Origin: an uncultured Clostridia bacterium
GTDB lineage: Bacteria > Bacillota > Clostridia > UBA1381
Assembly (NCBI GenBank): GCA_947627795.1
Contig: CANQXJ010000016.1
Span: 1-41,055, forward strand
Reading direction: 5' to 3'
Length of the DNA stretch: 41,055 bases
The translations under genes were made by a program, and so were the position numbers. Of the stretch, positions 1-8,150 are shown piece after piece. How positions within the stretch are numbered: position 1 is the first letter of the stretch; each line of letters starts with the position of its first letter. The notes under the pieces are model-generated. The model was not told where the DNA came from. It searched no databases and saw only the letters and a list, made by a program, of their open reading frames with translations.

Positions 1-980
1 TACTCCCACCACGGTAGCTCATCATCTGCGCTCTGTATGTCAGCGGCTTCGTCTCTGTATGCGAGTGTGTAGCTTGGTTTGTTCGGATCTTCGTAAAGTT
101 GCTCATCAAGTAAGCGTATAATTTCCGACTTTAACCACCGCGCCCCGAATTGCTTTTTCAGCGCTTCGGTTGCGATTTTTTCGAGCGTATCCGCGTCTAT
201 CGTCACATTCCGCTTTATACGCCGCGAGATGTCCTTTGTTGAGTTTTGCCCTATTTCCCGCATTGTTTCAAGTGTCAGCGGGTCAAGGCAAATTATCTGC
301 TGTATTCTGCCCGCCAATTCTTCGCGCATTCCGTACTCAATGAGGTCTTCTTGCGTAATTGTAGTGTTTGAGTAATTTAATTTATGCCGCGGAGTGTTAC
401 CAAATCCGATACAGCCCGACTCTCGGCTTTTCTTTTCAAGCAGCCTTTGGAACGCTCCGACAAATACAACCGATATACGCGAAGTGTCAACGTATGCCAT
501 GGCGCCGCTCCCGTCATCTTTTGAGATTAAAACCTTATCATCTCCGTCTGTAATTTTCAACAAAGCGTTTTGTAGCATATCGGTGTAGTTCGTGCCGTCC
601 CCGCCGGTATGAGGTTCAAGCATTTTGTCCGCTTCGTCAAGCACCAAAATCCCCGGCGAGGCGAGGTCTTTTATTAGGTTTGTAATTTTGAAATCGCCTT
701 TGAACCCCGCGGGAGTTATCGCCGTAGCGTCAACAATTTTAATGAGGTCTTCGTGTGTAAATCTTCTCAGCGCTCTGAAAAGCTCCGTTTTGCCGCTTCC
801 TGTCGGTCCGGCTATCAGCATTACACCGGGCAAGCTCTCGCCGGTTTTGTAAAAAAGCGTAGCGACTGCTTTCACCGCTTCATCGTTGCCGATTATACCT
901 TCTTCCCTTAACCCGTCCGCGTAAAACTTGGGCGTGAGCGGGTTGTCGAATAACGTGTCGTCGTATTGTGTAAAGTCCAT
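1..980 (-). CDS. ClpX-like AAA+ ATPase (3' end at window edge)
   Basis: The reading frame opens at ATG 980 and stays open to the window edge (326 codons; the last two bases are TA, so the stop may fall just outside). An AAGGGGAG ribosome binding site lies just upstream. Visible motifs: Walker A GPTGSGKT (58-65), Walker B ILVLDEADK (111-119), a sensor-1-like VVFVGAF (171-177), an arginine-finger-type segment EELAGRIQQI (220-229) and a sensor-2 segment FGARWLKSE (278-286). The order and spacing match the ClpX/HslU branch of AAA+ unfoldases. It lacks the N-terminal zinc-binding domain of true ClpX and is shorter, so it is not the housekeeping ClpX. Such stand-alone copies are common on mobile elements, which fits the repeat block next to it. 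Partner protease or substrate is unknown. Confidence 0.8.
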   Translation of the reverse strand, partial: MDFTQYDDTLFDNPLTPKFYADGLREEGIIGNDEAVKAVATLFYKTGESLPGVMLIAGPTGSGKTELFRALRRFTHEDLIKIVDATAITPAGFKGDFKITNLIKDLASPGILVLDEADKMLEPHTGGDGTNYTDMLQNALLKITDGDDKVLISKDDGSGAMAYVDTSRISVVFVGAFQRLLEKKSRESGCIGFGNTPRHKLNYSNTTITQEDLIEYGMREELAGRIQQIICLDPLTLETMREIGQNSTKDISRRIKRNVTIDADTLEKIATEALKKQFGARWLKSEIIRLLDEQLYEDPNKPSYTLAYRDEAADIQSADDELPWWE

Positions 981-1018
981 TGTGTAGCTCTCCCCTTTCT
1001 GTATGTCGTTGTTAAAAC

Positions 1019-1050
1019 GCAAAAAAAGCCGCAGGGAATAGTCCCTGCAG
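1019..1050 (-). terminator. Rho-independent terminator after lysS
   Basis: Read on the minus strand, a 7-bp stem (GCAGGGA/TCCCTGC, 1048-1042 with 1037-1031) and a 4-base loop are followed by GGC and seven T. It lies about 150 bases after the lysS stop and about 40 bases before the ATPase start, so it probably separates the two transcripts. Confidence 0.75.
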
Positions 1051-1066
1051 CGTTTTCTGCCTGATT

Positions 1067-1108
1067 TGTTCGCAAATTGTTCGCAAATCCGCCTAAATGT
1101 TCGCAAAT
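1067..1108. repeat. Three direct 11-bp repeats, possible integrase arm sites
   Basis: TGTTCGCAAAT occurs at 1067-1077, 1078-1088 and 1098-1108, so the first two are exactly tandem. Direct repeats of about 10 bp beside a terminator at the edge of an accessory gene resemble the arm-type sites that flank tyrosine-recombinase attachment sites. No integrase gene is visible in the window, so the att assignment is an inference. The 90 bases between the repeats and the lysS stop contain no gene that I recognise. Confidence 0.4.
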
Positions 1109-1198
1109 TCGGCGTGATTTTGTGTTTTTGCTCTTGATGTGTAAATGCCCGTAAACGGCTTATTTATGCGATTTTTGAGCGCCTTTATAATGTTACGT

Positions 1199-2737
1199 TT
1201 ACCCTTCAATCGGTTTCATTGTCGGGAACAGCAGCACATCGCGTATCGCCGGCGAGTCGGTGAGCAGCATACACATTCTGTCAATACCAAACCCGATACC
1301 GCCGGTAGGCGGCATGCCTATCTCAAGCGCGCGCATGAAATCCTCGTCTGTCGTATTCGCTTCCTCGTCGCCCTGCGCCAGCTGCTCCTCCTGCGCCTTG
1401 AAGCGCTCGCGCTGGTCAACGGGATCGTTCAGCTCCGAGTACGCATTCGCCATTTCCCAGCCGTTCATGAAAAACTCGAAACGCTCAACATATTCGGGAT
1501 TGTCGGGCTTTTTCTTTGTGAGCGGCGAAATCTCGATCGGGTGGTCCATTACGAATGTCGGCTGGATCATGTGCTCCTCCGCGAACTGCTCGAAGAAAAG
1601 ATTCAAAATATCGCCCTTCTTGTGACGCTTTTCGTATTCCACATGATGCTCGTCCGCAACCGCGCGCGCCTCGTCGAGCGTGTGTATTTCGTTAAAGTCA
1701 ACACCCGAATACTTCTTCACCGCGTCGACCATTGTAATGCGCTCAAACGGCTTGCCGAGATCCATTTCCACGCCGTTATACGTAATTTTCGTCGTGCCGA
1801 GCACCTCCTGCGCGACGTGGCGGTACATATTCTCGGTGAGATCCATCATGCCGTGGTAATCGGTGTACGCCTGGTACAGCTCCATCAGCGTGAACTCGGG
1901 GTTGTGGCGCGTGTCGAGACCCTCGTTTCTGAACACTCTGCCAATCTCGTAAACCTTCTCGAAGCCGCCGACGATAAGGCGCTTCAAATACAGCTCCAGT
2001 GAAATGCGAAGCTTGAAATCCTCGTCGAGCGCGTTAAAGTGCGTTTCAAACGGTCTTGCCGCCGCGCCGCCCGCGTTTGATACGAGCATCGGTGTTTCGA
2101 CTTCAAGAAAGCCCAGCCCGTTCAGATATGAGCGTATCGACGCGATAATTTTCGAGCGGTTCATAAACGTCTTTTTCACGTCCTCGTTCATTATAAGATC
2201 GATATAGCGCTGACGATAGCGCAAATCGGTATCGGTCATACCATGGAACTTCTCCGGCAGCGGCTGGAGCGATTTTGTGAGCAGTGTTATCTCGTCTACT
2301 CTAATAGAAATTTCGCCCGTCTGAGTGGTGAATACCTCGCCGTGCGCGCCTACTATATCGCCGATATCGAGCTTCTTGAAACGGTTGTACTCGTCCTCGC
2401 CCAAAATATCCTTTTTAACAAAAAGCTGAATTTGCCCGTCAATGTCCGCGATATGGACAAAGCCGACCTTACCCATGCCGCGCTTTGACATAATTCTGCC
2501 CGCGACCGACACCTGCTGACCGTCGTATTTTGAAATTTTCGCAGTGATGATCTCAACCTCGTCCGAGCCGCGCTTTGTAAGCTCGCGCTGTTCCTCGCGC
2601 GCTCCGCCCTTAAGCTCGCCCGACGTCACGCTTCTTTCAAATTTTGTAATCTGAAACGGATCTCTGCCCTCGCTTTGCAGCTCCGCGAGCTTGTCGCGGC
2701 GAATCTGCAGAAACTGCGATAATTCTTTCTCTTCCAT
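1199..2737 (-). CDS. lysS: Lysyl-tRNA synthetase, class II
   Basis: Charges tRNA-Lys with lysine in the cytoplasm. The 512-residue protein has an N-terminal OB-fold anticodon-binding domain (about 65-150) and a class II catalytic domain with motif 1 around FLEVETPML (210-218), motif 2 FRNEG (269-273) and C-terminal motif 3 GIGFGIDRM followed by RDVLLFPTMKP. Length is normal for bacterial LysS. ATG at 2737 is preceded by AGGAGG at 8-base spacing. It has its own promoter (2778-2806) and is divergent from the autolysin gene. greA, its frequent partner in Bacillota, is not adjacent. I see no T-box leader. Confidence 0.97.
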   Translation of the reverse strand: MEEKELSQFLQIRRDKLAELQSEGRDPFQITKFERSVTSGELKGGAREEQRELTKRGSDEVEIITAKISKYDGQQVSVAGRIMSKRGMGKVGFVHIADIDGQIQLFVKKDILGEDEYNRFKKLDIGDIVGAHGEVFTTQTGEISIRVDEITLLTKSLQPLPEKFHGMTDTDLRYRQRYIDLIMNEDVKKTFMNRSKIIASIRSYLNGLGFLEVETPMLVSNAGGAAARPFETHFNALDEDFKLRISLELYLKRLIVGGFEKVYEIGRVFRNEGLDTRHNPEFTLMELYQAYTDYHGMMDLTENMYRHVAQEVLGTTKITYNGVEMDLGKPFERITMVDAVKKYSGVDFNEIHTLDEARAVADEHHVEYEKRHKKGDILNLFFEQFAEEHMIQPTFVMDHPIEISPLTKKKPDNPEYVERFEFFMNGWEMANAYSELNDPVDQRERFKAQEEQLAQGDEEANTTDEDFMRALEIGMPPTGGIGFGIDRMCMLLTDSPAIRDVLLFPTMKPIEG

Positions 2738-2777
2738 AAAAATCCTCCTAAGTCAATTCGTGTTTATAATCTTTTTA

Positions 2778-2806
2778 ATTATATAACAATTTCAAGTATT
2801 TTACAA
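2778..2806 (-). promoter_or_regulatory. Sigma-70-type promoter of lysS
   Basis: On the minus strand TTGTAA (2806-2801), a 17-base spacer and TATAAT (2783-2778), about 40 bases before the lysS ATG. Confidence 0.65.
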
Positions 2807-2936
2807 TGTTTTTTTAAGAAAATTTTCTACAAATTATATATTGTTTTGCGAACGGTTATATGTCAAAATCCATTGCCGTACATAAAAATTTAACAATTAA
2901 TTTACAAAATATCCCTTATTTCCGTCATTTTTTCTA

Positions 2937-2965
2937 TTGACAAGGCTATTGATTTACTGTACAAT
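2937..2965 (+). promoter_or_regulatory. Strong sigma-70-type promoter of the autolysin gene
   Basis: TTGACA (2937-2942), a 17-base spacer and TACAAT (2960-2965), 25 bases before the GTG start. The -35 box itself contains an in-frame TTG, so a longer coding region starting there would be an artefact. Confidence 0.8.
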
Positions 2966-2990
2966 ACAAGCGATAAAGGTGGTGATTTGG

Positions 2991-4394
2991 GTGAAACGAA
3001 TAATTTCTGTAATTCTGTCATGCGCGGTCATGTTAGGGATAAGCGCGGGAGCGGAGTACGGACGGCAGATATTCGACGAAAGCACGATCAAATCCGAACG
3101 TCCTTCCCCGTATATGAAGCACGTTAATTCGTGGAAACCTGTCGCGGCCGAAAAGATTTATACCGACAGCGACAACATCGTATTTTACACCGATTCAAAT
3201 ACAAGGGAATTTTCGCTGAACGCGGAAGTGATGCCGTTTATGGCTACGGATAAAACGATTACCTATTCATCGAGCGACACGTCGATCGCCTCGGTCGACA
3301 ACAAAGGCGTGGTGCGCGCGACAGGCAAAATCGGCGACGCGGTCATTACGCTCACATCCGGCAAGGTCGTTAAGAAATGCGGCGTGAGCATGAGAAAGGG
3401 CGTAAAAAGCGTAGCCGTTTCCGATGACGCAATAGAGCTTTTCGCGGACAAACCGGAGCCTGTGCGGCTCAGTGCGGTCGTATTGCCCACAGACGCCACG
3501 CTTAAGGACGTGATATGGTATTCCGAGGACACGTCAATAGCTACCGTGGACAGCAGCGGAACGGTTATCCCGTGCGGAGTGGGCGAAACGAACATAGTGG
3601 CAAAAACAGTCGACGGCAGCCGCACAGCTGAATGCGCCGTTTTTGTGTCCGTTACGAACCCGTCGACGGAGAAAGCAAAAACCGACGTTGTGTACAGCCA
3701 TTACGCGTACGCCGTCGAAGATGTTATAGACAGCCAGATGGATACGAACCCCACGGTGTTCACATCAAAGGCGTATCCTGCTTACCGCTCCGAGGTCGAG
3801 CAATGCATAGATCCTCAGTTTTACACAGGCGGATACGAAAAATATCAATTCCTCGATTTGTCATGCCCTAATGGGGTAAGCGCGGAAACGCTCAATAACT
3901 ATCTGCGCGGAAAGGGTGTTCTTGAGGGCATGGGCGAGACGTTTATCGAAGCAGCGCGCGAATGCGGCATAAGCGAGGTTTATCTCGCCGTTCACGCGGC
4001 GCTCGAATCCGGCAACGGCTTTTCGCAGCTTGCGACGGGAACCGATTATTACGGAACTACGGTCTACAATATGTTCGGCATAGGCGCGGTTGACAGCGCT
4101 CCGCTGCAGGGCGGAACGGAATACGCGTACAGGTACGGCTGGACGAGCGTCGAGGAAGCGATACGCGGCGGCGCGGTTTGGATAGCAAACAATTATATAA
4201 ATAACGGTCAGAACACACTGTACAAAATGCGCTGGAATCCCGATAAGCCCGCGACGCATCAGTACGCGTCCGACGTCGAATGGGCGATAAAACAGGCGAA
4301 AACGCTTAAGAATATGTTTGACGCGTTCCCCGATGCAAACCTGCGGTTTGAAATTCCGGTATATAAAGGGCAGAAAGAATCCGTTATAGAATAA
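2991..4394 (+). CDS. Secreted Ig-like (Big_2) glucosaminidase, autolysin-type
   Basis: A probable cell-wall hydrolase that cleaves glycan strands outside the cell. GTG 2991 is chosen because AAGGTGG lies 8 bases upstream and a clean signal peptide follows (KRIISVILSCAVMLGISAGA). The 467-residue protein then has two bacterial Ig-like Big_2 repeats (about 55-134 and 137-222; each has a WYSEDTSIATVD-like core), a linker, and a C-terminal glucosaminidase (LytD/FlgJ-like) domain at about 287-442. The likely catalytic Glu is in AALESGNG (about residue 339), followed by an NMFGIGA motif. The Big_2 repeats probably bind or space the wall. It is monocistronic, with a strong promoter and a terminator. 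Confidence 0.88.
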   Translation: MKRIISVILSCAVMLGISAGAEYGRQIFDESTIKSERPSPYMKHVNSWKPVAAEKIYTDSDNIVFYTDSNTREFSLNAEVMPFMATDKTITYSSSDTSIASVDNKGVVRATGKIGDAVITLTSGKVVKKCGVSMRKGVKSVAVSDDAIELFADKPEPVRLSAVVLPTDATLKDVIWYSEDTSIATVDSSGTVIPCGVGETNIVAKTVDGSRTAECAVFVSVTNPSTEKAKTDVVYSHYAYAVEDVIDSQMDTNPTVFTSKAYPAYRSEVEQCIDPQFYTGGYEKYQFLDLSCPNGVSAETLNNYLRGKGVLEGMGETFIEAARECGISEVYLAVHAALESGNGFSQLATGTDYYGTTVYNMFGIGAVDSAPLQGGTEYAYRYGWTSVEEAIRGGAVWIANNYINNGQNTLYKMRWNPDKPATHQYASDVEWAIKQAKTLKNMFDAFPDANLRFEIPVYKGQKESVIE

Positions 4395-4463
4395 GAACAT
4401 TAGGATGTATTTTAAAACCTTTGTGCTAAAGCGGGAAAAGGAGCATAAAAGACTTTACAAAAG

Positions 4464-4500
4464 AACAAGGATCTCAATTCAGAGGTCCTTGTTTTTTATT
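4464..4500 (+). terminator. Terminator of the autolysin gene, possibly bidirectional
   Basis: The stem AACAAGGA...TCCTTGTT extends inward with CTC pairs and is followed by TTTTTTATT. It lies between convergent genes; on the minus strand the T-tract is weaker (TTCTTTTG), so action on trmB is less sure. Confidence 0.8.
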
Positions 4501-5311
4501 ATTCCTTAAGCGCCGGAACATTATTTGTTTTCTCCGTTTTTTTGCCGATAACGGGAATTTTGTCAAACGAAATTTTATTTATGGAAATCTTATCAAACGG
4601 CAGCTTGACCGACTGGATTTTATCAAGCGGAAGCTTGTCCAAAATGTTCGGTTTTTCGCGTTTGTCCTTCCAGTCCAAATATACCGCTTCAAGACGGTAG
4701 ATCGGCATGCCAACCTCCGAGAAACGGCGCTCGTATTCGGTCATTACATTGTCCTTGAAATCGGAACTGTGCAAATCAAAGGTGATGTTTTCGAGTTTGA
4801 AATTTTCCTCCGCGAAGGAGTTTAAGGAAAACTCGAACATGTCCTTGTTGTCGGTCTTAAACCAAATATAACCGCCTGACTTCAGGATCTTCTTGTAGCT
4901 GTCGAGGAAATTCTTATGCGTGAGCCTGCGCTTCGCCTGCTTTTTCTTTTTCCACGGATCGGAGAAATTGAGATAGATGCGCTCAATCTCGCCCTCGGCG
5001 AAAATGTCCGTAAGCTCCTCCGCGTTTATGTCGATAAAATACACGTTTTTAAGCTCGCTTTCAACGGCTTTTTCCATAGCCATAACGATAACGTCCTCAA
5101 CCTTCTCAACCGCAAGAAAGTTTATATTCGGATATTTTTTCGCCATGCCCGTAATAAACGCGCCCTTGCCGCAGCCTATCTCAAGATGGATAGGGTTGTC
5201 ATTGCCGAAAAGATGCTTCCAGCCGCCTTTATATTCCTGCGGATTTTTCACCCAAACGCTCTCGCACTTCTCCATGCGCGGCGCGAGGTTCTTCTTTTTT
5301 CTCATTCTCAT
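4499..5311 (-). CDS. trmB: tRNA (guanine-N7)-methyltransferase with C-terminal extension
   Basis: Makes m7G46 in tRNA using S-adenosylmethionine. The SAM-binding loop EIGCGKG (44-50), the acidic EKVED segment (69-73) and the family signature NFSDPWKKKKQAKRR (115-129) are all present. ATG 5311 is preferred over a TTG two codons upstream because AAGGGGG lies 8 bases before it. The protein is 270 residues while most bacterial TrmB are about 210-230; the extra C-terminal stretch of about 50 residues is a tandem array with a recurring LDK or FDK core (for example LDKLPLDKIQSVKLPFDK). A promoter lies at 5338-5366. The function of the tail is unknown. Confidence 0.95.
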   Translation of the reverse strand: MRMRKKKNLAPRMEKCESVWVKNPQEYKGGWKHLFGNDNPIHLEIGCGKGAFITGMAKKYPNINFLAVEKVEDVIVMAMEKAVESELKNVYFIDINAEELTDIFAEGEIERIYLNFSDPWKKKKQAKRRLTHKNFLDSYKKILKSGGYIWFKTDNKDMFEFSLNSFAEENFKLENITFDLHSSDFKDNVMTEYERRFSEVGMPIYRLEAVYLDWKDKREKPNILDKLPLDKIQSVKLPFDKISINKISFDKIPVIGKKTEKTNNVPALKE

Positions 5312-5337
5312 TGTCAATTCCCCCTTTTCTTACTCGT

Positions 5338-5366
5338 ATTGTATCATAAAATCCGTTTTTTGACAA
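5338..5366 (-). promoter_or_regulatory. Promoter of trmB
   Basis: On the minus strand TTGTCA (5366-5361), a 17-base spacer and TACAAT (5343-5338), 26 bases before the ATG at 5311. Confidence 0.7.
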
Positions 5367-5395
5367 GTAAGTTACACATTTTTCTTCAATTACTA

Positions 5396-5424
5396 TTGAA
5401 AAATCGCGCGGATTGCTGTATAAT
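5396..5424 (+). promoter_or_regulatory. Promoter of the threonine ammonia-lyase gene
   Basis: TTGAAA (5396-5401), a 17-base spacer and a consensus TATAAT (5419-5424), 48 bases before the ATG. It is divergent from the trmB promoter; the two share a spacer of about 30 bases. Confidence 0.75.
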
Positions 5425-5471
5425 AAAATAGATATTTTATATTTAACAATACGAAAGGACTTGTATTTAAC

Positions 5472-6680
5472 ATGGATTTGGATTTAAAGCAGATTGAAAC
5501 AGCCGCTAAAAGGCTCGCGCCGATCATTCACAAAACTCAGATAGAGCTTTCGACCACCTTTTCGAGTATGACCGGCGGTGAAATATATTTGAAATACGAG
5601 AATCAGCAGAAAACAGGCTCGTTCAAGATAAGGGGCGCGTCGAATAAAATAGCGGCTCTGGTGGAGCGCGGCGAGGTTACGTCGGTCGTAGCGTCGTCCG
5701 CGGGAAACCACGCTCAGGGCGTGGCGTATGCGGCGAAGGTAAACAATATCCCCGCGACTATCGTAATGCCGAAATCAACTCCCATAGCGAAGGTTTCCGC
5801 TACAGAGGACTACGGCGCGAACGTGGTACTCTTCGGCGACTGCTACGATGACGCGTACAACAAGGCGCGCGAGATACAGGAAAAGGAAGGCGCGACGTTC
5901 CTGCACCCGTTTGACGACCCCGAAGTCGCGGCGGGACAAGGCACGATAGGTATAGAAATTTTGGAGGACTTGCCGACGGTTGACGTTGTGCTCGTACCCG
6001 CGGGCGGCGGCGGACTTTTAGCCGGAGTTTCGGCGTGCATTAAGCAGATAAATCCGCGCGTCAAAATCATAGGCGTACAGGCGGAGGGCGCGCCCGCGAT
6101 ATACAAGTCGTTCCACGAGAAAAAGCTCGTTTCGACTGACAGCGTAACGACGATAGCGGACGGTATCGCGGTAAAAACGCCCGGCTCGTTCACGATGGAT
6201 ATGATAAACAAATACGCCGACGACGTTGTGACCGTTTCCGAGGCGGAAATTTCCTCGGCGATACTTCTTCTTTTGGAGCGCACAAAGCAGGTAGTGGAGC
6301 CTTCCGGCGCGACGACTTTGGCTGCTGTCTTAAACAATAAAATAGACGTAAAGGGCAAAAAAATAGCGTGCGTCTTGTCGGGCGGAAACATTGACGTGAG
6401 CTTTATTCAGCGCATTATCGAGCTCGGTCTTGCGTCGAGAGAGAGAAAGCTCAAATTCAGAACGACGCTTCTCGATATTCCGGGCAGTCTGGAGCATTTA
6501 TCGAGGGTATTATCCGACTCGAACGCGAATATCATAATGGTACAGTACGACCGCTGGAGCGCCGATCTCGATCCGAACGAGGCGATAATTCACATCGCGT
6601 GCGAGGTAAGCGGACACGAGCACGGCGAGAGGACGATAAAGGCGCTTGAGAAGCATGGGTATACGGTTGTGAAGGAATAA
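5472..6680 (+). CDS. ilvA: Threonine ammonia-lyase (PLP, single ACT domain)
   Basis: Deaminates threonine to 2-oxobutanoate, the first step from threonine to isoleucine. This 402-residue short form has the PLP lysine in KTGSFKIRG (Lys52), the phosphate-binding loop GGGGLLAG (178-185), and a C-terminal ACT regulatory domain (about 325-402, FRTTLLDIPGSLEHL). The short form with one ACT domain is found both as catabolic TdcB-like and as anabolic enzyme in Bacillota, so the choice of ilvA over tdcB is uncertain. AAAGGAC precedes the ATG. ilvD (14198-15862) is also in the window, but on the other strand. A MITE-like element begins 3 bases after the stop. Confidence 0.93.
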   Translation: MDLDLKQIETAAKRLAPIIHKTQIELSTTFSSMTGGEIYLKYENQQKTGSFKIRGASNKIAALVERGEVTSVVASSAGNHAQGVAYAAKVNNIPATIVMPKSTPIAKVSATEDYGANVVLFGDCYDDAYNKAREIQEKEGATFLHPFDDPEVAAGQGTIGIEILEDLPTVDVVLVPAGGGGLLAGVSACIKQINPRVKIIGVQAEGAPAIYKSFHEKKLVSTDSVTTIADGIAVKTPGSFTMDMINKYADDVVTVSEAEISSAILLLLERTKQVVEPSGATTLAAVLNNKIDVKGKKIACVLSGGNIDVSFIQRIIELGLASRERKLKFRTTLLDIPGSLEHLSRVLSDSNANIIMVQYDRWSADLDPNEAIIHIACEVSGHEHGERTIKALEKHGYTVVKE

Positions 6681-6682
6681 TA

Positions 6683-6924
6683 TAAATTGTGATTTAGCGG
6701 TATAAGCCTCCCTTGTTAAAGGGAGGGGGACCGCGTAGCGGTGGAGGGATTCTTTTTTTAAAATTAGCGAAGGAATCCCCCAGTCAGCTACGCTGACAGC
6801 CCCCTTTGACAAGGGGGCCTCTCGTAGGGGCGGTCATTGGCCGCCCGCCGCGCTGCATTGGGAACGGGCGGCCGATGACCGCCCCTACGCCTACGCCGCC
6901 GATACGTACATAAATCATAATTTA
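6683..6924 (+). mobile_element. MITE-like palindromic element, copy 1
   Basis: The 242-bp element has 14-bp terminal inverted repeats (TAAATTGTGATTTA at 6683-6696, TAAATCATAATTTA at 6911-6924; one mismatch) that begin and end with TA, as expected if TA is the duplicated target. Inside are nested hairpins: CCTCCCTTGTTAAAGGGAGG, CCCCCTTTGACAAGGGGG and a GC-rich arm GGGGCGGTCA...TGACCGCCCC. It differs from copy 3 at only about three positions, so recent movement is likely. It carries no transposase and must be mobilised in trans. Short open frames inside it are not credible genes. It lies between ilvA and the HD-domain gene, just before that gene's ribosome binding site. Confidence 0.85.
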
Positions 6925-6947
6925 CCACAAAAAAAGGAGGCTCCGCT

Positions 6948-8150
6948 ATGATTACAAAATCGCTCATTTCGCTCATCTACGAAGCCGCGTCGATCCAGCG
7001 GTGGAACGACCATATCCGTCCTTGGACCGGCTTTACCGAGCTTGATAAACAAGCGCATAAAATGTTTTACGCGTACGTTCTCGCGCGCTGCGAGGGCGAA
7101 CACGTTGATAGGCTGAAGCTCGTCGAGGGCGGGATATTCGAGTTTTTCCACAGAAGCATACTGACGGACATAAAGCCTCCTATATATCATAAGCTCGTAA
7201 AGGAAAAGGGCAATCAAATCGACAGGTGGGTGCTTGATGAGTTAAAGGACGACTTGACCGCGCTCGGCGGCGGATTTTACGAGCGTATGGAGCGGTATTA
7301 TCTCGAGCCGGACTACAGCAAGCTCGAGAAGCAAATTTTAAAAGCCGCTCACTATCACGCGAGCAACTGGGAATTTTCAATCATTTACCCGATGAACCGC
7401 GAAACGTACGGCATCGAGCAGGTGAAGGCGGAAATGGCGCAGGGACTTGCGGCGTGCGACACGTTTTCGGGATTTCGGTACTTCGCGGGCAGCGAGTATC
7501 TGCAGCGTTTTTTGTCGCTGTTGGGTAAGCTCCGCTACCAGCAGCGCTGGGCGAAGGCGGTCAGGATGCCGCAGACGTTCGTAATGGGACATATGCTCGT
7601 GGTGGCGATTCTGTCGTATTTTATGTCGCTGGAGCTTGATAGTCCGTGTCCTACGCGGCTCGTCAACAACTTTTTCGGCGGACTGTTCCACGATCTCCCC
7701 GAGGTTCTCACGCGCGATATAGTATCGCCGGTAAAAGCGTCTATCAAGGGGCTTAACAGCATAATACATGACATCGAGGACGAGCAGATGCGCGAGGTTA
7801 TTTATCCGCTTCTGCCGCCGTCGTGGCACGCGGAGCTTGAATATTACACGCAGAACGAGTTCTCGTCGAAAATAATCGTTGACGGACAAACAATTCTAAC
7901 AACATCGGACGAGATAAACGAAAAATACAACGACGACAAATACTGCCCCGCCGACGGGCAAATCATACGCGGCTGCGACCAGCTCTCGGCGTATATTGAG
8001 GCGTATCTGTCGCTGAGCTACGGCATTAAGTCGGAGCAGATCGTAAGCGGCTACAAGCATCTCACGGGAAAATATTCCGGCAGGCTCATAGGCGGGCTTG
8101 ATTTCGGAAAATTATTCGATTACTTTGATTTAGAGGAATTTAGAGATTAA
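6948..8150 (+). CDS. HD-domain phosphohydrolase, YfbR-like
   Basis: A probable metal-dependent phosphohydrolase; the YfbR branch of the HD family acts on deoxynucleoside 5'-monophosphates. A typical HD metal site is visible: His215 in MGHMLVVA, His248-Asp249 in GLFHDLPE with Glu252, and RDIVSPVK shortly after (256-263). An N-terminal RWNDHIRP and ELDKQAHK (18-38) may be a degenerate second HD-like half, since the 400-residue length is about twice that of YfbR. ATG 6948 follows AAAGGAGG. Its stop overlaps the recX start (TAATG), so the two are probably co-transcribed. The substrate is not proven by the sequence. Confidence 0.75.
   Translation: MITKSLISLIYEAASIQRWNDHIRPWTGFTELDKQAHKMFYAYVLARCEGEHVDRLKLVEGGIFEFFHRSILTDIKPPIYHKLVKEKGNQIDRWVLDELKDDLTALGGGFYERMERYYLEPDYSKLEKQILKAAHYHASNWEFSIIYPMNRETYGIEQVKAEMAQGLAACDTFSGFRYFAGSEYLQRFLSLLGKLRYQQRWAKAVRMPQTFVMGHMLVVAILSYFMSLELDSPCPTRLVNNFFGGLFHDLPEVLTRDIVSPVKASIKGLNSIIHDIEDEQMREVIYPLLPPSWHAELEYYTQNEFSSKIIVDGQTILTTSDEINEKYNDDKYCPADGQIIRGCDQLSAYIEAYLSLSYGIKSEQIVSGYKHLTGKYSGRLIGGLDFGKLFDYFDLEEFRD

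Noticed and set aside
1145-2002. Long open frame on the plus strand over lysS
   Set aside because: It is the antisense shadow of lysS; composition (Arg/His/Leu-rich) and lack of a ribosome binding site fit a shadow frame.
2738-2936. T-box leader upstream of lysS
   Set aside because: The region is AT-rich with no T-box core (TGGNACCGCG-like) or specifier-type stem; the promoter is only 40 bases from the ATG.
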